This document shows positions 49,998 through 59,759 of a stretch of 64,000 bases of DNA, in pieces. The notes under the pieces are model-generated. The model made no database searches. It was not told the DNA's origin and saw only the letters and a program-made list of their open reading frames with translations. The first letter of the stretch is position 1. Every line of letters starts with the position of its first letter. The DNA comes from Enterobacter dykesii (lineage in GTDB: Bacteria > Pseudomonadota > Gammaproteobacteria > Enterobacterales > Enterobacteriaceae). The translations under genes and the position numbers were made by a program. The DNA lies in the NCBI RefSeq assembly GCF_008364625.2, contig NZ_CP126604.1, positions 2,604,001 to 2,668,000 on the forward strand, written 5' to 3'.

Positions 49998-50954
49998 ATG
50001 ACCGTCCAGTCACCCGATCTGATCAGCGAACTTTTACGCGGCATGCGCCTGTCAGGCGTGAAATACCGGCGGATTGAAGCCAGCGCGCCGTTTGGCGTCG
50101 CGTTTCATCAGGCGCCCGGCCGGGCGCAGTTTCATTTTGTGAGCCACGGTAGCGCTATGCTGCGCATGGAGAGCGGTGCAACGTTCGAACTGAGCGGTGG
50201 CGACGCCCTCTTTATTCCCGGCGGGAATTCTCATGCTTTGCTCTCTGACGAGCAGGCCACCATTACGCCCATCAACGCCTTCCCGAGCGAGCCTATCTGC
50301 AGCTCGGTGTGTGCTATCACCTGCGAGCCCTGCCCGGAAAGCGAGAACACCCTCATCTTTAGCGGGTGCATGGATTTTGAGCTGGGCGGGATGCAGCCGC
50401 TGATCAAGGCGATGCCGGAAGTGATGATGGTCAGCCGGCTAATGTCCACCTGGCCGGAAATTCATCCGCTGCTGGCGGCGATGGAGCGGGAATCCGCGGC
50501 GCGTCAGGCAGGGTATGCCGGGATCCTTGCGCGCCTTGCCGACGTGGTGGCGGCATTAATCGTGCGCGGCTGGGTTGAAGGCGGCTGCGGTAAAGCCACC
50601 GGCTGGGTGCAGGTTCTGCGCGACCCGCGCCTGAGCCGGGCCATTTACGCCATGCACCAGCAGCCCGGCCTGAACTGGAGCGTGGCGGATCTGGCAAAAG
50701 AAGCGGGCACGTCCCGCTCCGTGTTCGCCGAACGGTTTCTGGCCGCGACGGGAACCACTCCGGCAAAATATCTCAGCGAGCTGAGGATGCGGCTGGCGAT
50801 TCAGTACATTCGGCATGAAAGTCAACCCATTGAAACCGTCGCGCTGCGGCTGGGATACGGCTCTCTGGCGGCCTTCAGCCGGGCATTCAAGCGCATCATC
50901 GGACATGCGCCAGGCACGCTGCGGGAAGCCAGCCAGACGCCGGAAGAGGTCTGA
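49998..50954 (+). CDS. AraC-family regulator with cupin sensor domain (318 aa)
   Basis: N-terminal cupin-like domain (about 1-195, LRGMRLSGVKYRRIEASAPFG, GDALFIPGGNSH) and C-terminal AraC double helix-turn-helix (about 210-305, WSVADLAKEAGTSRSVFAERF, ETVALRLGYGSLAAFSRAF). This cupin_6 layout is common for regulators of adjacent transporters or oxidoreductases. Divergent from the NepI-like exporter with a shared 115-bp control region, the usual arrangement for a local regulator. The inducer is unknown. Confidence 0.9.
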   Translation: MTVQSPDLISELLRGMRLSGVKYRRIEASAPFGVAFHQAPGRAQFHFVSHGSAMLRMESGATFELSGGDALFIPGGNSHALLSDEQATITPINAFPSEPICSSVCAITCEPCPESENTLIFSGCMDFELGGMQPLIKAMPEVMMVSRLMSTWPEIHPLLAAMERESAARQAGYAGILARLADVVAALIVRGWVEGGCGKATGWVQVLRDPRLSRAIYAMHQQPGLNWSVADLAKEAGTSRSVFAERFLAATGTTPAKYLSELRMRLAIQYIRHESQPIETVALRLGYGSLAAFSRAFKRIIGHAPGTLREASQTPEEV

Positions 50955-51056
50955 CGGGCAAGCAATTATTAACGCGAAGCGGGCAATATTCGTCTAAGGT
51001 TTTCAGGTGATTGACAACAGCGGTCACGCTGTTTAGTGAAGACAGGAGACGAACTA

Positions 51057-52742
51057 ATGATAAGACCTCGTACACTACGCCCCGCGTTTTTGCCCCTTGC
51101 GTTAGGCGGCGCGCTGCTCGGCGTAACGACATTCGGTTATGCCGACGATACCCCCGCAGCCCAGACAACCTCACCCGATATTTTGCTGGGCCCTCTGTTT
51201 AACGATGTGCAAAGCGCCAAACTGTTTCCCGATCAGAAAACCTTTGCTGATGCCGTCCCCAAAAGCGACCCGCTGATGATTCTGGCGGATTACCGGATGC
51301 AGCACACGCAGTCCAGCTTTGACTTACGCCACTTTGTCGAGATGAACTTTACGCTCCCTGCGGAAGGGGAAAAATATGTTCCGCCTGCTGGACAAAGTTT
51401 ACGTGAGCACATTGACGATCTCTGGCCCGTACTGACGCGCACCACGGATAAAGCCAGCAACAAATGGGATTCCCTGCTGCCGTTACCCAAACCTTACGTT
51501 GTGCCCGGCGGACGTTTCCGCGAGGTCTACTACTGGGACAGCTATTTCACCATGCTGGGCCTGGCAGAGAGCGATCACTGGGACAAAATCAGCGACATGG
51601 TGGATAACTTTGCGTATGAGATTGATACCTTCGGCCACATTCCCAACGGCAACCGCAGCTATTACCTGAGCCGCTCCCAGCCACCGTTTTTCTCAATGAT
51701 GGTTGAACTGCTGGCAACCCACGACAGCGATGCGCTGAAGAAGTACCGTCCGCAGATGGAGAAAGAGTATGCCTACTGGATGGACGGCGTCGACGCCCTT
51801 CAGCCAGGGCAGGCTAACAAACGCGTGGTGAAACTGGATGACGGCGCGATCCTCAACCGCTACTGGGACGACCGCGACACCCCGCGCCCGGAGTCCTGGC
51901 TTGACGATGTGAATACCGCGAAAAGTAACCCTAACCGGCCTGCGACCGAGATCTACCGCGATTTGCGTTCCGCCGCGGCCTCGGGCTGGGACTTTAGCTC
52001 CCGCTGGATGGACGATCCGCAAAAGCTCGGCACCATCCGGACCACCAGCATTGTCCCCGTGGACCTGAACGCCCTGATGTTCAAGATGGAAAAACTGCTG
52101 GCCCGGGCAAGCCAGGAGAGTGGCGACGCCGCCAGCGCAAGCAAATACGAGGCGCTGGCAACGGCCCGTCAGAAAGCCATCGAGAGCCACCTGTGGAATG
52201 ATAAAGAGGGCTGGTACGCGGATTACGATCTGAAGAGCAAGAAGGTACGCAATCAGCTCACGGCGGCCGCCCTCTTCCCGCTTTACGTGAAGGCGGCGGC
52301 GCAGGATCGGGCCGATAAAGTCGCCGCGGCAACCTCGTCGCGCCTGCTGAAGCCGGGCGGTATTGCGACCACCACCGTCAATAGCGGCCAGCAGTGGGAT
52401 GCGCCAAACGGCTGGGCCCCGCTGCAGTGGGTGGCGGCGGAAGGGTTGCAGAATTACGGACAGGAGAAGGTCTCGACGGATGTGACCTGGCGCTTCCTGA
52501 AGAACGTTCAGCACACTTATGACCGGGAAAAGAAACTGGTCGAGAAGTATGACGTGTCGACCACCGGTACGGGCGGCGGCGGCGGAGAGTATCCGCTGCA
52601 GGACGGCTTCGGCTGGAGCAACGGCGTGACGCTGAAGATGCTGGATCGCGTCTGTCCAAAAGCAAAACCGTGCGACAGCGTGCCGGAAAATCAGCCTGCG
52701 GCGAATGAGGAGGCTGCGCCGGTGAAAGCTGCGGCGCAGTAA
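51057..52742 (+). CDS. treA: Periplasmic trehalase TreA (561 aa)
   Basis: Splits trehalose to two glucose in the periplasm and allows use of trehalose under high osmolarity. Sequence follows E. coli TreA closely from [20 protein letters not shown] to the catalytic-region signatures [32 protein letters not shown] and the Gly-rich [18 protein letters not shown]. Signal peptide at the N-terminus (to about residue 30, FGYADD). AGGAG eight bases before ATG 51057 sets the start. Family GH37; the Asp/Glu catalytic region is intact. A REP-like palindrome follows the stop. Confidence 0.97.
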   Translation: MIRPRTLRPAFLPLALGGALLGVTTFGYADDTPAAQTTSPDILLGPLFNDVQSAKLFPDQKTFADAVPKSDPLMILADYRMQHTQSSFDLRHFVEMNFTLPAEGEKYVPPAGQSLREHIDDLWPVLTRTTDKASNKWDSLLPLPKPYVVPGGRFREVYYWDSYFTMLGLAESDHWDKISDMVDNFAYEIDTFGHIPNGNRSYYLSRSQPPFFSMMVELLATHDSDALKKYRPQMEKEYAYWMDGVDALQPGQANKRVVKLDDGAILNRYWDDRDTPRPESWLDDVNTAKSNPNRPATEIYRDLRSAAASGWDFSSRWMDDPQKLGTIRTTSIVPVDLNALMFKMEKLLARASQESGDAASASKYEALATARQKAIESHLWNDKEGWYADYDLKSKKVRNQLTAAALFPLYVKAAAQDRADKVAAATSSRLLKPGGIATTTVNSGQQWDAPNGWAPLQWVAAEGLQNYGQEKVSTDVTWRFLKNVQHTYDREKKLVEKYDVSTTGTGGGGGEYPLQDGFGWSNGVTLKMLDRVCPKAKPCDSVPENQPAANEEAAPVKAAAQ

Positions 52743-52750
52743 GGGTATTG

Positions 52751-52778
52751 CCGGGTGGCGGCTACGCCTTACCCGGCC
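52751..52778. repeat. REP-like palindrome after treA
   Basis: GCCGGGT...ACCCGGC, a 7-bp outer stem with GGCTACGCC-type inner complementarity, eight bases after the treA stop and just before the 3' end of the converging receptor gene. Confidence 0.8.
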
Positions 52779-52804
52779 TACATTTTGAACTCACAGGGAG
52801 TGAC

Positions 52805-54907
52805 TTAGAAACTATAGCTCGCCCCTAACTGATACGTCCTGTCACGCCCAATCCAGCAGTTGGTCGCATCGTAGCAGGTGAGCGTCTCTTTATTGGTGAT
52901 GTTCTGCGCGCTGGCTTTAAGCGTTAGCCCTGCCAGCGAGGGCAGGATTTCGCCCATCCGGTACGAGGCCGCCAGGTCGTACTGCGTGGTGCCGCCCAGT
53001 TTACCCGCATCGTTTGCCGGAGAGATTTCCATCGGCCCGGTGTAGCGTGCGCCCGCTCCCAGCATCAGTCCTTTCAGCGGCGTGTTTTCAAAGGTGTAAT
53101 CCCCCCAGAGGTTGAAGGCATTCTCCGGCACCTGCGTTGGACGTTTGCCTTTGTATTTGTCATCTTCCCGGTTGATCGCGTGGGTGTACGCATAGTTGGC
53201 AATCAGCGTCAGGTTGTCCGTCGGACGGCTGATGGCGGAGAGCTCTGCCCCTTTGGATTCCACTTCCCCGGTCTGACGATAGTTCAGGAAGCCCGGATCG
53301 GAGGTGACGACATTTTTCTGCCGGATGTTAAACACCGAGGCGGTAAAGGTGGTGGCGTAGTCGGCCAGCAGATATTTCACCCCGCCTTCCACCTGCCTGC
53401 TGGTGGTCGGTTTGACGTCTTTCGCCACGAGCGTGCCCTGCGGCGACACCGGCGCAAAACCTTCTGAATAGCTGATAAACGGCGAAATCCCGTTATCGAA
53501 GGCGTAAAGCGCGCCCAGGCGTTTGGTGACGCGATCCTGCGATACCCAGGCTTTATCACCGTTTTGCAGGTAGTTGGTGGTAACGGAGCGGTAATCGTCG
53601 TAGCGCAGGCTGCCCAGCAGGTTGAGGCCGCCAAATTCCACTTGGTCCTGCAGGTAATAGCCGTTTTGCTGGTAGCTGAGACGGTTTTTCTGGGCGGTAT
53701 AAAGCCCCAGCGCGCTTTCCTGGATCTGCGAATAGTCTGGGTGACGCATATCGATGCCCGGCGTGGCCGACGCGTAACGATAGTGGAAATGGGAGTTCAG
53801 CTTCTGATAGTCGAATCCGGCCAGCAGATGGTGTTTCCACTCGCCCAGCGCAACGGTTTTAGTCACCTGGTTGTCGATGTTAAAGCTCTTAAGGTCTTCA
53901 TCGGTGGTATAAGCAAAGCGGTTAAGCTGGTACACCTCGCTTCCCGTCCCTGTCGCGTAGACGCTGCGCTGGTGGGTATCGACGTCGAAATAGCGCGCTT
54001 TCTGATTAAAGCCCCAGCCGCTGTCAAACTCATGTTCAAAGCTGTAGCCCAGCATCCACTGACGCTGCTTAAATCCGCTCCATTCGTCTCCGGCATAATC
54101 GCGCTTGCCCGCATATTTCGAGTGCAGGTAGGCGAGCGGCAGCGGGTTAGACGGCGTCAGGCTCGGGGTGTTTTGCGCCAGCGCGTCCAGGGTGAGGCGG
54201 GTTTTGCTGTCGGGCTGCCAGGTGACGGACGGCGCAACCAGGTAGTTTTCATACCGGGTGGTGTGCGGCTGATCGTCGTTTTCCGTGGCTTTGCCCAGCA
54301 GACGGTAGTTCCAGTCGCTGTCGGCAATCTGCCCGGTTGAATCAAGATAGCCCTCTTTCAGATTACGGTTTCCGGTGTTAACGCCGATTTCGGTTCTGGC
54401 TTCCCGCTGCGGTTTTTTACTTTGAATATTCACCAGCCCGCCCGGCGAACCGCCGCCGTAAAGGACCGATGAAGGGCCTTTCAGGATATCAACGCTGTCA
54501 ATCAGCAGCGGATCGATGCGCGCTTTGGTATTACCGGTGACGTTATAGGGCAGCTGCAGCCCGTTATAAAACTCCTGGTCGACGGTAAAGCCACGAATTT
54601 TATACTCGCTCATGTAGGAGGTATTCCCCCGCACCTCGGTTGAGACGCCCGGGGCATAGCGCAGAATTTCATTCACCGAATTCGCGTGACGCTTTTCAAT
54701 TTCCGGCGCAGAGAGGGTCGTGATGACCTGCGGCGTTTTACTTTCGGCAACGGCCGATTTCGTGGCGCTGTTCGTCCAGGCCGGCAGCGCGCTGCCCTGC
54801 TCTGAGTCCGTGACGACGATGGTGGATTCTTCGGCGTACGCCGGGACCTGCAATGCCAGCGTGACGGCCCCTGCCAGAGCGCAAAGCGTAAAACGTGAGG
54901 TATTCAT
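52805..54907 (-). CDS. TonB-dependent siderophore receptor, FhuA/FoxA-type (700 aa)
   Basis: Outer membrane receptor for ferric siderophores. Signal peptide to about residue 26 (QVPAYAEE); a TonB-box-like TIVVT right after it; plug domain (about 50-180) with VNEILRYAPGVSTEVRG, IRGF and ILKGPSSVLYGGGSPGGLVN; then a 22-strand barrel ending in Phe (LGASYSF). The Cys pair near the end (CYDATNC) is typical of FhuA/FoxA hydroxamate receptors, so ferrichrome or ferrioxamine are likely ligands; exact specificity is not visible. Start at 54907 gives a clean signal peptide; a longer frame to 54955 reads through the Fur box and is rejected. Confidence 0.9.
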   Translation of the reverse strand: MNTSRFTLCALAGAVTLALQVPAYAEESTIVVTDSEQGSALPAWTNSATKSAVAESKTPQVITTLSAPEIEKRHANSVNEILRYAPGVSTEVRGNTSYMSEYKIRGFTVDQEFYNGLQLPYNVTGNTKARIDPLLIDSVDILKGPSSVLYGGGSPGGLVNIQSKKPQREARTEIGVNTGNRNLKEGYLDSTGQIADSDWNYRLLGKATENDDQPHTTRYENYLVAPSVTWQPDSKTRLTLDALAQNTPSLTPSNPLPLAYLHSKYAGKRDYAGDEWSGFKQRQWMLGYSFEHEFDSGWGFNQKARYFDVDTHQRSVYATGTGSEVYQLNRFAYTTDEDLKSFNIDNQVTKTVALGEWKHHLLAGFDYQKLNSHFHYRYASATPGIDMRHPDYSQIQESALGLYTAQKNRLSYQQNGYYLQDQVEFGGLNLLGSLRYDDYRSVTTNYLQNGDKAWVSQDRVTKRLGALYAFDNGISPFISYSEGFAPVSPQGTLVAKDVKPTTSRQVEGGVKYLLADYATTFTASVFNIRQKNVVTSDPGFLNYRQTGEVESKGAELSAISRPTDNLTLIANYAYTHAINREDDKYKGKRPTQVPENAFNLWGDYTFENTPLKGLMLGAGARYTGPMEISPANDAGKLGGTTQYDLAASYRMGEILPSLAGLTLKASAQNITNKETLTCYDATNCWIGRDRTYQLGASYSF

Positions 54908-54940
54908 AATGTCGTCTTGTTGTTGGATGCAATACGGAAC

Positions 54941-54959
54941 GACAATTATTATCATTTAG
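54941..54959 (-). promoter_or_regulatory. Fur box of the siderophore receptor gene
   Basis: On the minus strand AATGATAATAATTGTC matches the Fur consensus part AATGATAATCATTATC at 14 of 16 positions. It ends 33 bases before the receptor start codon, where it would overlap the promoter, so the gene should be repressed by Fe-Fur and made under iron limitation. Confidence 0.75.
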
Positions 54960-54981
54960 ATTAACAAATCAATACTCCGGC

Positions 54982-55012
54982 AAAAAAAACGGCCCTCCGC
55001 AGAGAGCCGTTT
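54982..55012 (-). terminator. Rho-independent terminator of ymgE
   Basis: On the minus strand AAACGGC, a 12-base loop and GCCGTTT are followed by a run of T, eight bases after the ymgE stop. It insulates ymgE from the receptor promoter. Confidence 0.8.
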
Positions 55013-55020
55013 ACGTCAAT

Positions 55021-55275
55021 TTATGCTCGTCGCAGTAACCTGAATATGCCCAGCACCACAATGGCACCCACGACAGCGACCAGAAAACTGTGCAGGTCGA
55101 AACCACTTATGTTGCCTCCAAAGCCAAACATCGTCGCCAGCCAGCCGCCCACAACCGCACCAACGACCCCGAGTACACAGGTCAAAATAAAGCCGCCGCC
55201 ATCGTTTCCCGGCATGATCAGTTTAGCGATAGCGCCAGCAATAAGACCAAAGATAATCCAGGCGATGATACCCAT
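55021..55275 (-). CDS. ymgE: YmgE, GlsB/YeaQ/YmgE family membrane protein (84 aa)
   Basis: Small inner membrane protein of the transglycosylase-associated family, with three hydrophobic helices rich in Gly: IIAWIIFGLIAGAIAKLIM, FILTCVLGVVGAVVGGWLATMFG and FLVAVVGAIVVLGIFRLL. Same length (84 aa) as E. coli YmgE, near-identical, and at the same chromosomal place by treA and ycgR. Function is not firmly known; family members are linked to general stress response. It has its own terminator. Confidence 0.9.
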   Translation of the reverse strand: MGIIAWIIFGLIAGAIAKLIMPGNDGGGFILTCVLGVVGAVVGGWLATMFGFGGNISGFDLHSFLVAVVGAIVVLGIFRLLRRA

Positions 55276-55416
55276 AGCGATGCCCTCTTGCAGGTTTAAC
55301 GCGTGCGCAGAAAACCTTCTGCACAGCTTACGTAAGTATAGGTCATCGCCGGAAAACCATTTTCATCTCACCGACTTATCTTTGGTTAAACAGGCAAAAA
55401 AACTCACCGGTTTGTA

Positions 55417-55443
55417 TTAAGTTTCATTGCAGATTGCCGATAA
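55417..55443 (+). promoter_or_regulatory. Sigma-28 (FliA) promoter of ycgR
   Basis: TTAAGTTT, 11 bases, then GCCGATAA: the -10 element is a perfect match and the -35 differs at one position from the consensus TAAAGTTT-N11-GCCGATAA. It ends 39 bases before the ycgR start codon, as expected for a class 3 flagellar gene. Confidence 0.9.
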
Positions 55444-55482
55444 CGCTAAGACAGTCCGTCATCTATCAAGGAGCCATCCGGC

Positions 55483-56214
55483 GTGAGTCATTACAGTGAG
55501 CAGTTCCTCAAGCAAAATCCGCTGGCTGTATTAGGGGTATTACGCGACCTGCAAAAAGGTGAAGTGCCGCTGCGCATCAGCTGGTCGAATAATCAGTTCA
55601 TCAGCAAGATCCTTGACGCCTCGCAGGATCGGCTGGTGATTGATTTAGGCAGTCAGGAGTATGAAAACCGCGCAGCGCTAAAAGCGGAGAATATCGCGGT
55701 GATGGCCGAAACGCAGGGCGCCAAAGTAGAGTTTGTCCTGTCGCGGCTGGAACTGAGCGAATATCAGGGACTGCCGGCTTTTGTTACCCCGCTTCCGACC
55801 AATCTCTGGTTTGTTCAGCGTCGTGAATATTTCCGCATCAGCGCCCCGCTCCACCCCGCCTATTTTTGTAAGGCCAAAATGCCGGACAAAAAAGAGATCC
55901 GCTTCCGCCTCTTCGATCTGTCGCTCGGCGGCATGGGCGCGCTGATGGATACGCCGAAACCTGACGGGCTGGTAGAGGGCATGCGGTTTACGCAAATTGA
56001 ACTGGATATGGGGGGCTGGGGTCGCTTTTATTTCGATGCACAGCTAATTGCGATTAGCGACCGCACCGTCGTGGACAGCAAAAATGAAACCATCACCACC
56101 CCGCGTCTGAGCTTCCGTTTCCTCAACGTCGGGCCCGGCGCAGAGCGTGAGCTTCAGCGTATTATCTACTCCCTGGAGCGGGAGGCGCGGGAACGCGCAA
56201 ATAAGGTCCTGTGA
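55483..56214 (+). CDS. ycgR: YcgR, c-di-GMP-responsive flagellar brake (243 aa)
   Basis: Slows and biases the flagellar motor when cyclic di-GMP is bound. An N-terminal YcgR domain (about 1-108, HYSEQFLKQNPLAVLGVLRDL) is followed by a PilZ domain (about 110-230) with the ligand motif RREYFR and DLSLGGMGA. Start is GTG at 55483, as supported by the conserved MSHY opening and AAGGAG 10 bases upstream. Near-full-length identity of layout to E. coli YcgR. Driven by a sigma-28 promoter, so made with the late flagellar genes; implies a motile host. Confidence 0.96.
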   Translation: MSHYSEQFLKQNPLAVLGVLRDLQKGEVPLRISWSNNQFISKILDASQDRLVIDLGSQEYENRAALKAENIAVMAETQGAKVEFVLSRLELSEYQGLPAFVTPLPTNLWFVQRREYFRISAPLHPAYFCKAKMPDKKEIRFRLFDLSLGGMGALMDTPKPDGLVEGMRFTQIELDMGGWGRFYFDAQLIAISDRTVVDSKNETITTPRLSFRFLNVGPGAERELQRIIYSLEREARERANKVL

Positions 56215-56251
56215 AGAAATCGGGCAGCGTGATCGCCGCCCGTCTGCGGCA

Positions 56252-56863
56252 TTACATGGCATCCATCGCTTTCTGCACTTTCCAGATATAACGAGGCGCC
56301 TGTGGTGCCGGGTGATTTTTCGCCACATGTTCAAAGAATTCGTCTTTGTCCATGTCGTTAATCTCTTCTATCGCCTCTTTGCGGTCAGAGGAGAAGGTTC
56401 TGAGCAACGCGCCGGCACCGTTAACGTAAGACACCACCAGCGCGTACTGCATCACCTCTGGATCCTTAATCCCCTTCAGCACGCCATGCTCCATAATGCT
56501 CAGATAGGCCGTGCCCATTGAAATGTTGCGTTCCGGGTTTTTCAGCTCGCTGGTCGACGGCTGGCCGCTCCAGCCCATGTAGCGGTAAACCTCTCTCCCC
56601 GCCGTTGACGCTTTAAGCTGCATCAGCCCCACCGCGTTGGATTTGCTGACAAGCGTCGGATTACCGCCGGACTCCACCGCAATGATCGCCGTGATGAGAC
56701 GCGGACTGACGCCCCAGGCCTTCCCGGCTTGCTCACTGATCGGCATCCACTGCATGGCCCGTTTCACCGGCACTTCCGGATTCCAGGGCGGATTTTGATA
56801 ATCATGTTTGGTACTACAGCCAGCGAGCAACACAATCAAAAAAGCAAACCATCTCAATTTCAC
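56252..56863 (-). CDS. emtA: EmtA (MltE), membrane-bound lytic endotransglycosylase (203 aa)
   Basis: Outer membrane lipoprotein that cuts glycan strands of murein in the middle of the chain. Lipobox LLAGC with Cys at 16; the SLT domain shows the catalytic Glu in [10 protein letters not shown] (about 64) and the VGLMQLKAS segment (about 80-90), then [10 protein letters not shown]. Length is identical to E. coli EmtA. Convergent with ycgR and divergent from ldcA, both also as in E. coli. Intact. Confidence 0.96.
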   Translation of the reverse strand: MKLRWFAFLIVLLAGCSTKHDYQNPPWNPEVPVKRAMQWMPISEQAGKAWGVSPRLITAIIAVESGGNPTLVSKSNAVGLMQLKASTAGREVYRYMGWSGQPSTSELKNPERNISMGTAYLSIMEHGVLKGIKDPEVMQYALVVSYVNGAGALLRTFSSDRKEAIEEINDMDKDEFFEHVAKNHPAPQAPRYIWKVQKAMDAM

Positions 56864-56970
56864 GTCATCTATCCTTATAGCCGGTCATCGCGGTGCGCCG
56901 CCTCTTGAAGCAGGCAGCGTATAAGCGGCATGATATAGACAATTAGTTTCTCATTCAGCAAGGAATTGCC

Positions 56971-57885
56971 ATGTCTCAGTTTCATCTCATCGCGCCGTCG
57001 GGCTACTGCATTAACCAGGACGCGGCGCAGCGGGGCGTTCAGCGTTTGCTGGAATCTGGCCATCAGGTAGAAAATCAGACGATTATCCCCCGCCGCCAGC
57101 AGCGTTTTGCCGGCACCGAAGCGCAGAGGCTGAATGATATCAATAGTCTGGTGAGCCTGACCGGCGAAAACCGGATTGTGCTTGCGGTGCGCGGTGGATA
57201 TGGTGCGAGCCGGTTGCTGGAGAGCATTGACTGGCAGGGGCTGGCGCTGCGCCAGCAGCAGGATCCGCTGCTGATTTGCGGCCACAGCGATTTCACCGTC
57301 ATCCAGCTTGGGCTGCTGGCCCTGCATAACGTCATCACCTTCAGCGGCCCGATGCTGGCGGGTAACTTCGGCGCCCCGGAGCTGGATGCGTTTACCGTGG
57401 AACATTTCTGGCGCGCGCTGCGCAATTCCACCTACAGCGTGGAGTGGCAAGGCAACGGACCGCACTGGGAATGTGAAGGCCAGCTCTGGGGCGGCAACCT
57501 GGCGATGCTGGTCTCGCTCATCGGCACGCCGTGGATGCCGCACATCGAGGACGGCATTCTGGTGCTGGAAGATATCAACGAACATCCGTTCCGCGTCGAG
57601 CGCATGCTATTGCAGCTTTATCATGCCGGTATTCTTGAACGCCAGTCCGCGATTGTGCTTGGCAGCTTCAGCGGCTCTGCCCCGAATGACTATGACGCAG
57701 GTTACTCCCTTGAGACCATGATCGACTTCGTTCGTTCGCGGCTGGATATTCCGGTCATAACCGGTCTGGATTTTGGCCATGAGCAGCAAACCGTGACCCT
57801 GGCGCTGGGGGCGCACGCCACACTGTTCCATAATGATTCCGGCAGCCGGCTGACCATCAGCGGTCATCCTGTCATAAAGGCATAA
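56971..57885 (+). CDS. ldcA: LdcA, muramoyltetrapeptide carboxypeptidase (304 aa)
   Basis: Cytoplasmic LD-carboxypeptidase that removes the terminal D-Ala from recycled murein tetrapeptides. Serine peptidase family S66: catalytic Ser in CGHSDFTVIQ (about 105), the VRGGYGASRLL segment (about 72), Glu in ILVLEDINEHPFRVERML (about 200) and His in DFGHEQQT (about 268). Length equals that of E. coli LdcA. GTG-free ATG start with AGGA upstream. It lies 97 bp ahead of cvrA in the same direction; in E. coli the two are also neighbours. Confidence 0.97.
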   Translation: MSQFHLIAPSGYCINQDAAQRGVQRLLESGHQVENQTIIPRRQQRFAGTEAQRLNDINSLVSLTGENRIVLAVRGGYGASRLLESIDWQGLALRQQQDPLLICGHSDFTVIQLGLLALHNVITFSGPMLAGNFGAPELDAFTVEHFWRALRNSTYSVEWQGNGPHWECEGQLWGGNLAMLVSLIGTPWMPHIEDGILVLEDINEHPFRVERMLLQLYHAGILERQSAIVLGSFSGSAPNDYDAGYSLETMIDFVRSRLDIPVITGLDFGHEQQTVTLALGAHATLFHNDSGSRLTISGHPVIKA

Positions 57886-57982
57886 AAAAGCCGTTATACC
57901 CCCTTAATAAAACGCTGTTGCCGTTGTTAATATGTTAGGGTTTTAGTAACAGCGTTAACATTGAGGTGGGAGTAAGAGAACA

Positions 57983-59716
57983 TTGGATGCCGCAGCGATA
58001 ATCAGCCTTTTCATTTTGGGTTCCGTCCTTGTAACCAGCAGTATTTTATTAAGTTCATTTTCATCGCGTCTCGGCATACCTATTCTTGTCATTTTCCTCG
58101 CCATCGGCATGCTGGCCGGCATTGATGGCATTGGCGGTATCCCATTCGATAACTACCCCTTCGCCTACATGGTGAGTAACCTTGCGCTGGCGGTGATCTT
58201 ATTGGACGGCGGGATGCGCACCCAGGCGAGCTCCTTCCGCGTGGCCTTAGGGCCAGCGCTGTCGCTCGCTACGGTCGGCGTATTGATTACCTCTGGCCTC
58301 ACCGGAATGATGGCCGCGTGGCTTTTCCATCTCAATATCATGGAAGGTTTGCTGATTGGCGCGATCGTGGGCTCAACCGATGCGGCAGCGGTGTTTTCCC
58401 TGCTCGGCGGAAAAGGGCTTAACGAACGTGTCGGCTCCACGCTTGAGATTGAGTCCGGCAGTAACGATCCGATGGCGGTATTTCTCACCATTACGCTTAT
58501 CGAGATGATTCAGCAGCATGAAAGCGGGCTGAGCTGGATGTTTGCTTTACATATCCTGCAGCAGTTCGGCCTGGGGATTGTCATCGGACTGGCGGGGGGC
58601 TATCTGCTACAGCAGACGATCAACCGTATCTCGCTGCCCGCGGGGCTTTACCCCCTGCTGGCGCTGAGCGGCGGCATTCTCATTTTTGCCGTCACCACCG
58701 CAGTGGACGGCAGCGGTATTCTTGCGGTCTATCTCTGCGGGTTCCTGATGGGCAACCGCCCTATTCGCAACCGCCATGCCATTTTGCAGAACTTCGACGG
58801 CCTGGCGTGGCTGGCACAAATCGGCATGTTTCTGGTGCTGGGCCTGCTGGTCACGCCATCGGACCTGCTGCCGATCGCCGTTCCGGCGCTGCTGCTGTCC
58901 GCGTGGATGATCTTCTTCGCCCGTCCGCTGTCTGTATTTGCAGGCCTGCTGCCGTTTCGCGGCTTCAACCTGCGCGAGCGGGTTTTTATTAGCTGGGTGG
59001 GCCTGCGCGGCGCGGTGCCGATTATCCTTGCTGTGTTCCCGATGATGGCCGGTCTGGATAACGCGCGGCTGTTCTTTAACGTGGCGTTCTTCGTGGTGCT
59101 GATTTCCCTGCTGTTCCAGGGAACCTCGCTCGGATGGGCGGCGAAAAAAGCCAAAGTGGTGGTCCCGCCCGTGGGCTGGCCGGTCTCCCGCGTGGGGCTC
59201 GATATTCACCCGGAGAACCCGTGGGAACAGTTTGTCTATCAGCTGAGCGCGGATAAATGGTGCGTGGGAGCCTCGCTGCGCGATTTGCACATGCCGACCG
59301 AAACGCGCATTGCCGCCCTGTTCCGCGATAATGTCCTGCTGCACCCTACCGGCAGCACCCGCCTGCGCGAAGGGGATATTCTCTGCGTGATTGGTCGCGA
59401 GCGCGACCTGCCCGCACTGGGCAAGCTGTTCAGCCAGTCGCCTCCGGTAGCGCTGGACCAGCGCTTCTTCGGCGATTTTATTCTGGAAGCCAGCGCCAAA
59501 TTTGCGGATGTGGCGCTGATTTACGGTCTGGATGAAGGTGCTGAAGACGGTGATAACCCGCAAACGCTGGGTGAAATCATCCAGCAGCGGCTTGGCGCTG
59601 CGCCGGTCGTGGGCGATCAGGTGGAGTTTGCCGGGATGATCTGGACCGTTGCCGAAAAAGAAGATAACGCGGTGCGGAAAGTCGGTTTGAGGCCGATGGA
59701 TGAGGAAGTGGAGTAG
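57983..59716 (+). CDS. cvrA: CvrA (NhaP2), K+/H+ antiporter (577 aa)
   Basis: Inner membrane antiporter of the CPA1 family. About 12 helices fill residues 1-395, with the conserved [11 protein letters not shown] motif (about 158-168) and an [13 protein letters not shown] segment (about 342). The C-terminus carries TrkA-C-type regulatory sequence (about 405-485, [22 protein letters not shown]) and a CorC/HlyC-like end. Start is an unusual TTG at 57983 ([13 protein letters not shown]), matching the conserved E. coli N-terminus; no in-frame ATG lies close. Size is one residue shorter than the E. coli protein. Confidence 0.95.
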   Translation: MDAAAIISLFILGSVLVTSSILLSSFSSRLGIPILVIFLAIGMLAGIDGIGGIPFDNYPFAYMVSNLALAVILLDGGMRTQASSFRVALGPALSLATVGVLITSGLTGMMAAWLFHLNIMEGLLIGAIVGSTDAAAVFSLLGGKGLNERVGSTLEIESGSNDPMAVFLTITLIEMIQQHESGLSWMFALHILQQFGLGIVIGLAGGYLLQQTINRISLPAGLYPLLALSGGILIFAVTTAVDGSGILAVYLCGFLMGNRPIRNRHAILQNFDGLAWLAQIGMFLVLGLLVTPSDLLPIAVPALLLSAWMIFFARPLSVFAGLLPFRGFNLRERVFISWVGLRGAVPIILAVFPMMAGLDNARLFFNVAFFVVLISLLFQGTSLGWAAKKAKVVVPPVGWPVSRVGLDIHPENPWEQFVYQLSADKWCVGASLRDLHMPTETRIAALFRDNVLLHPTGSTRLREGDILCVIGRERDLPALGKLFSQSPPVALDQRFFGDFILEASAKFADVALIYGLDEGAEDGDNPQTLGEIIQQRLGAAPVVGDQVEFAGMIWTVAEKEDNAVRKVGLRPMDEEVE

Positions 59717-59723
59717 TTTTTTT

Positions 59724-59750
59724 GCCGGGTGGCGCTAACGCTTACCCGGC
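59724..59750. repeat. REP-like palindrome between cvrA and dadX
   Basis: GCCGGGT...ACCCGGC with a GGCGCTAACGCTT loop, eight bases after the cvrA stop, between two converging genes. A T-run precedes it on the plus strand, so on the minus strand it could also terminate the dadAX transcript. Confidence 0.8.
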
Positions 59751-59759
59751 GAAGATAGG

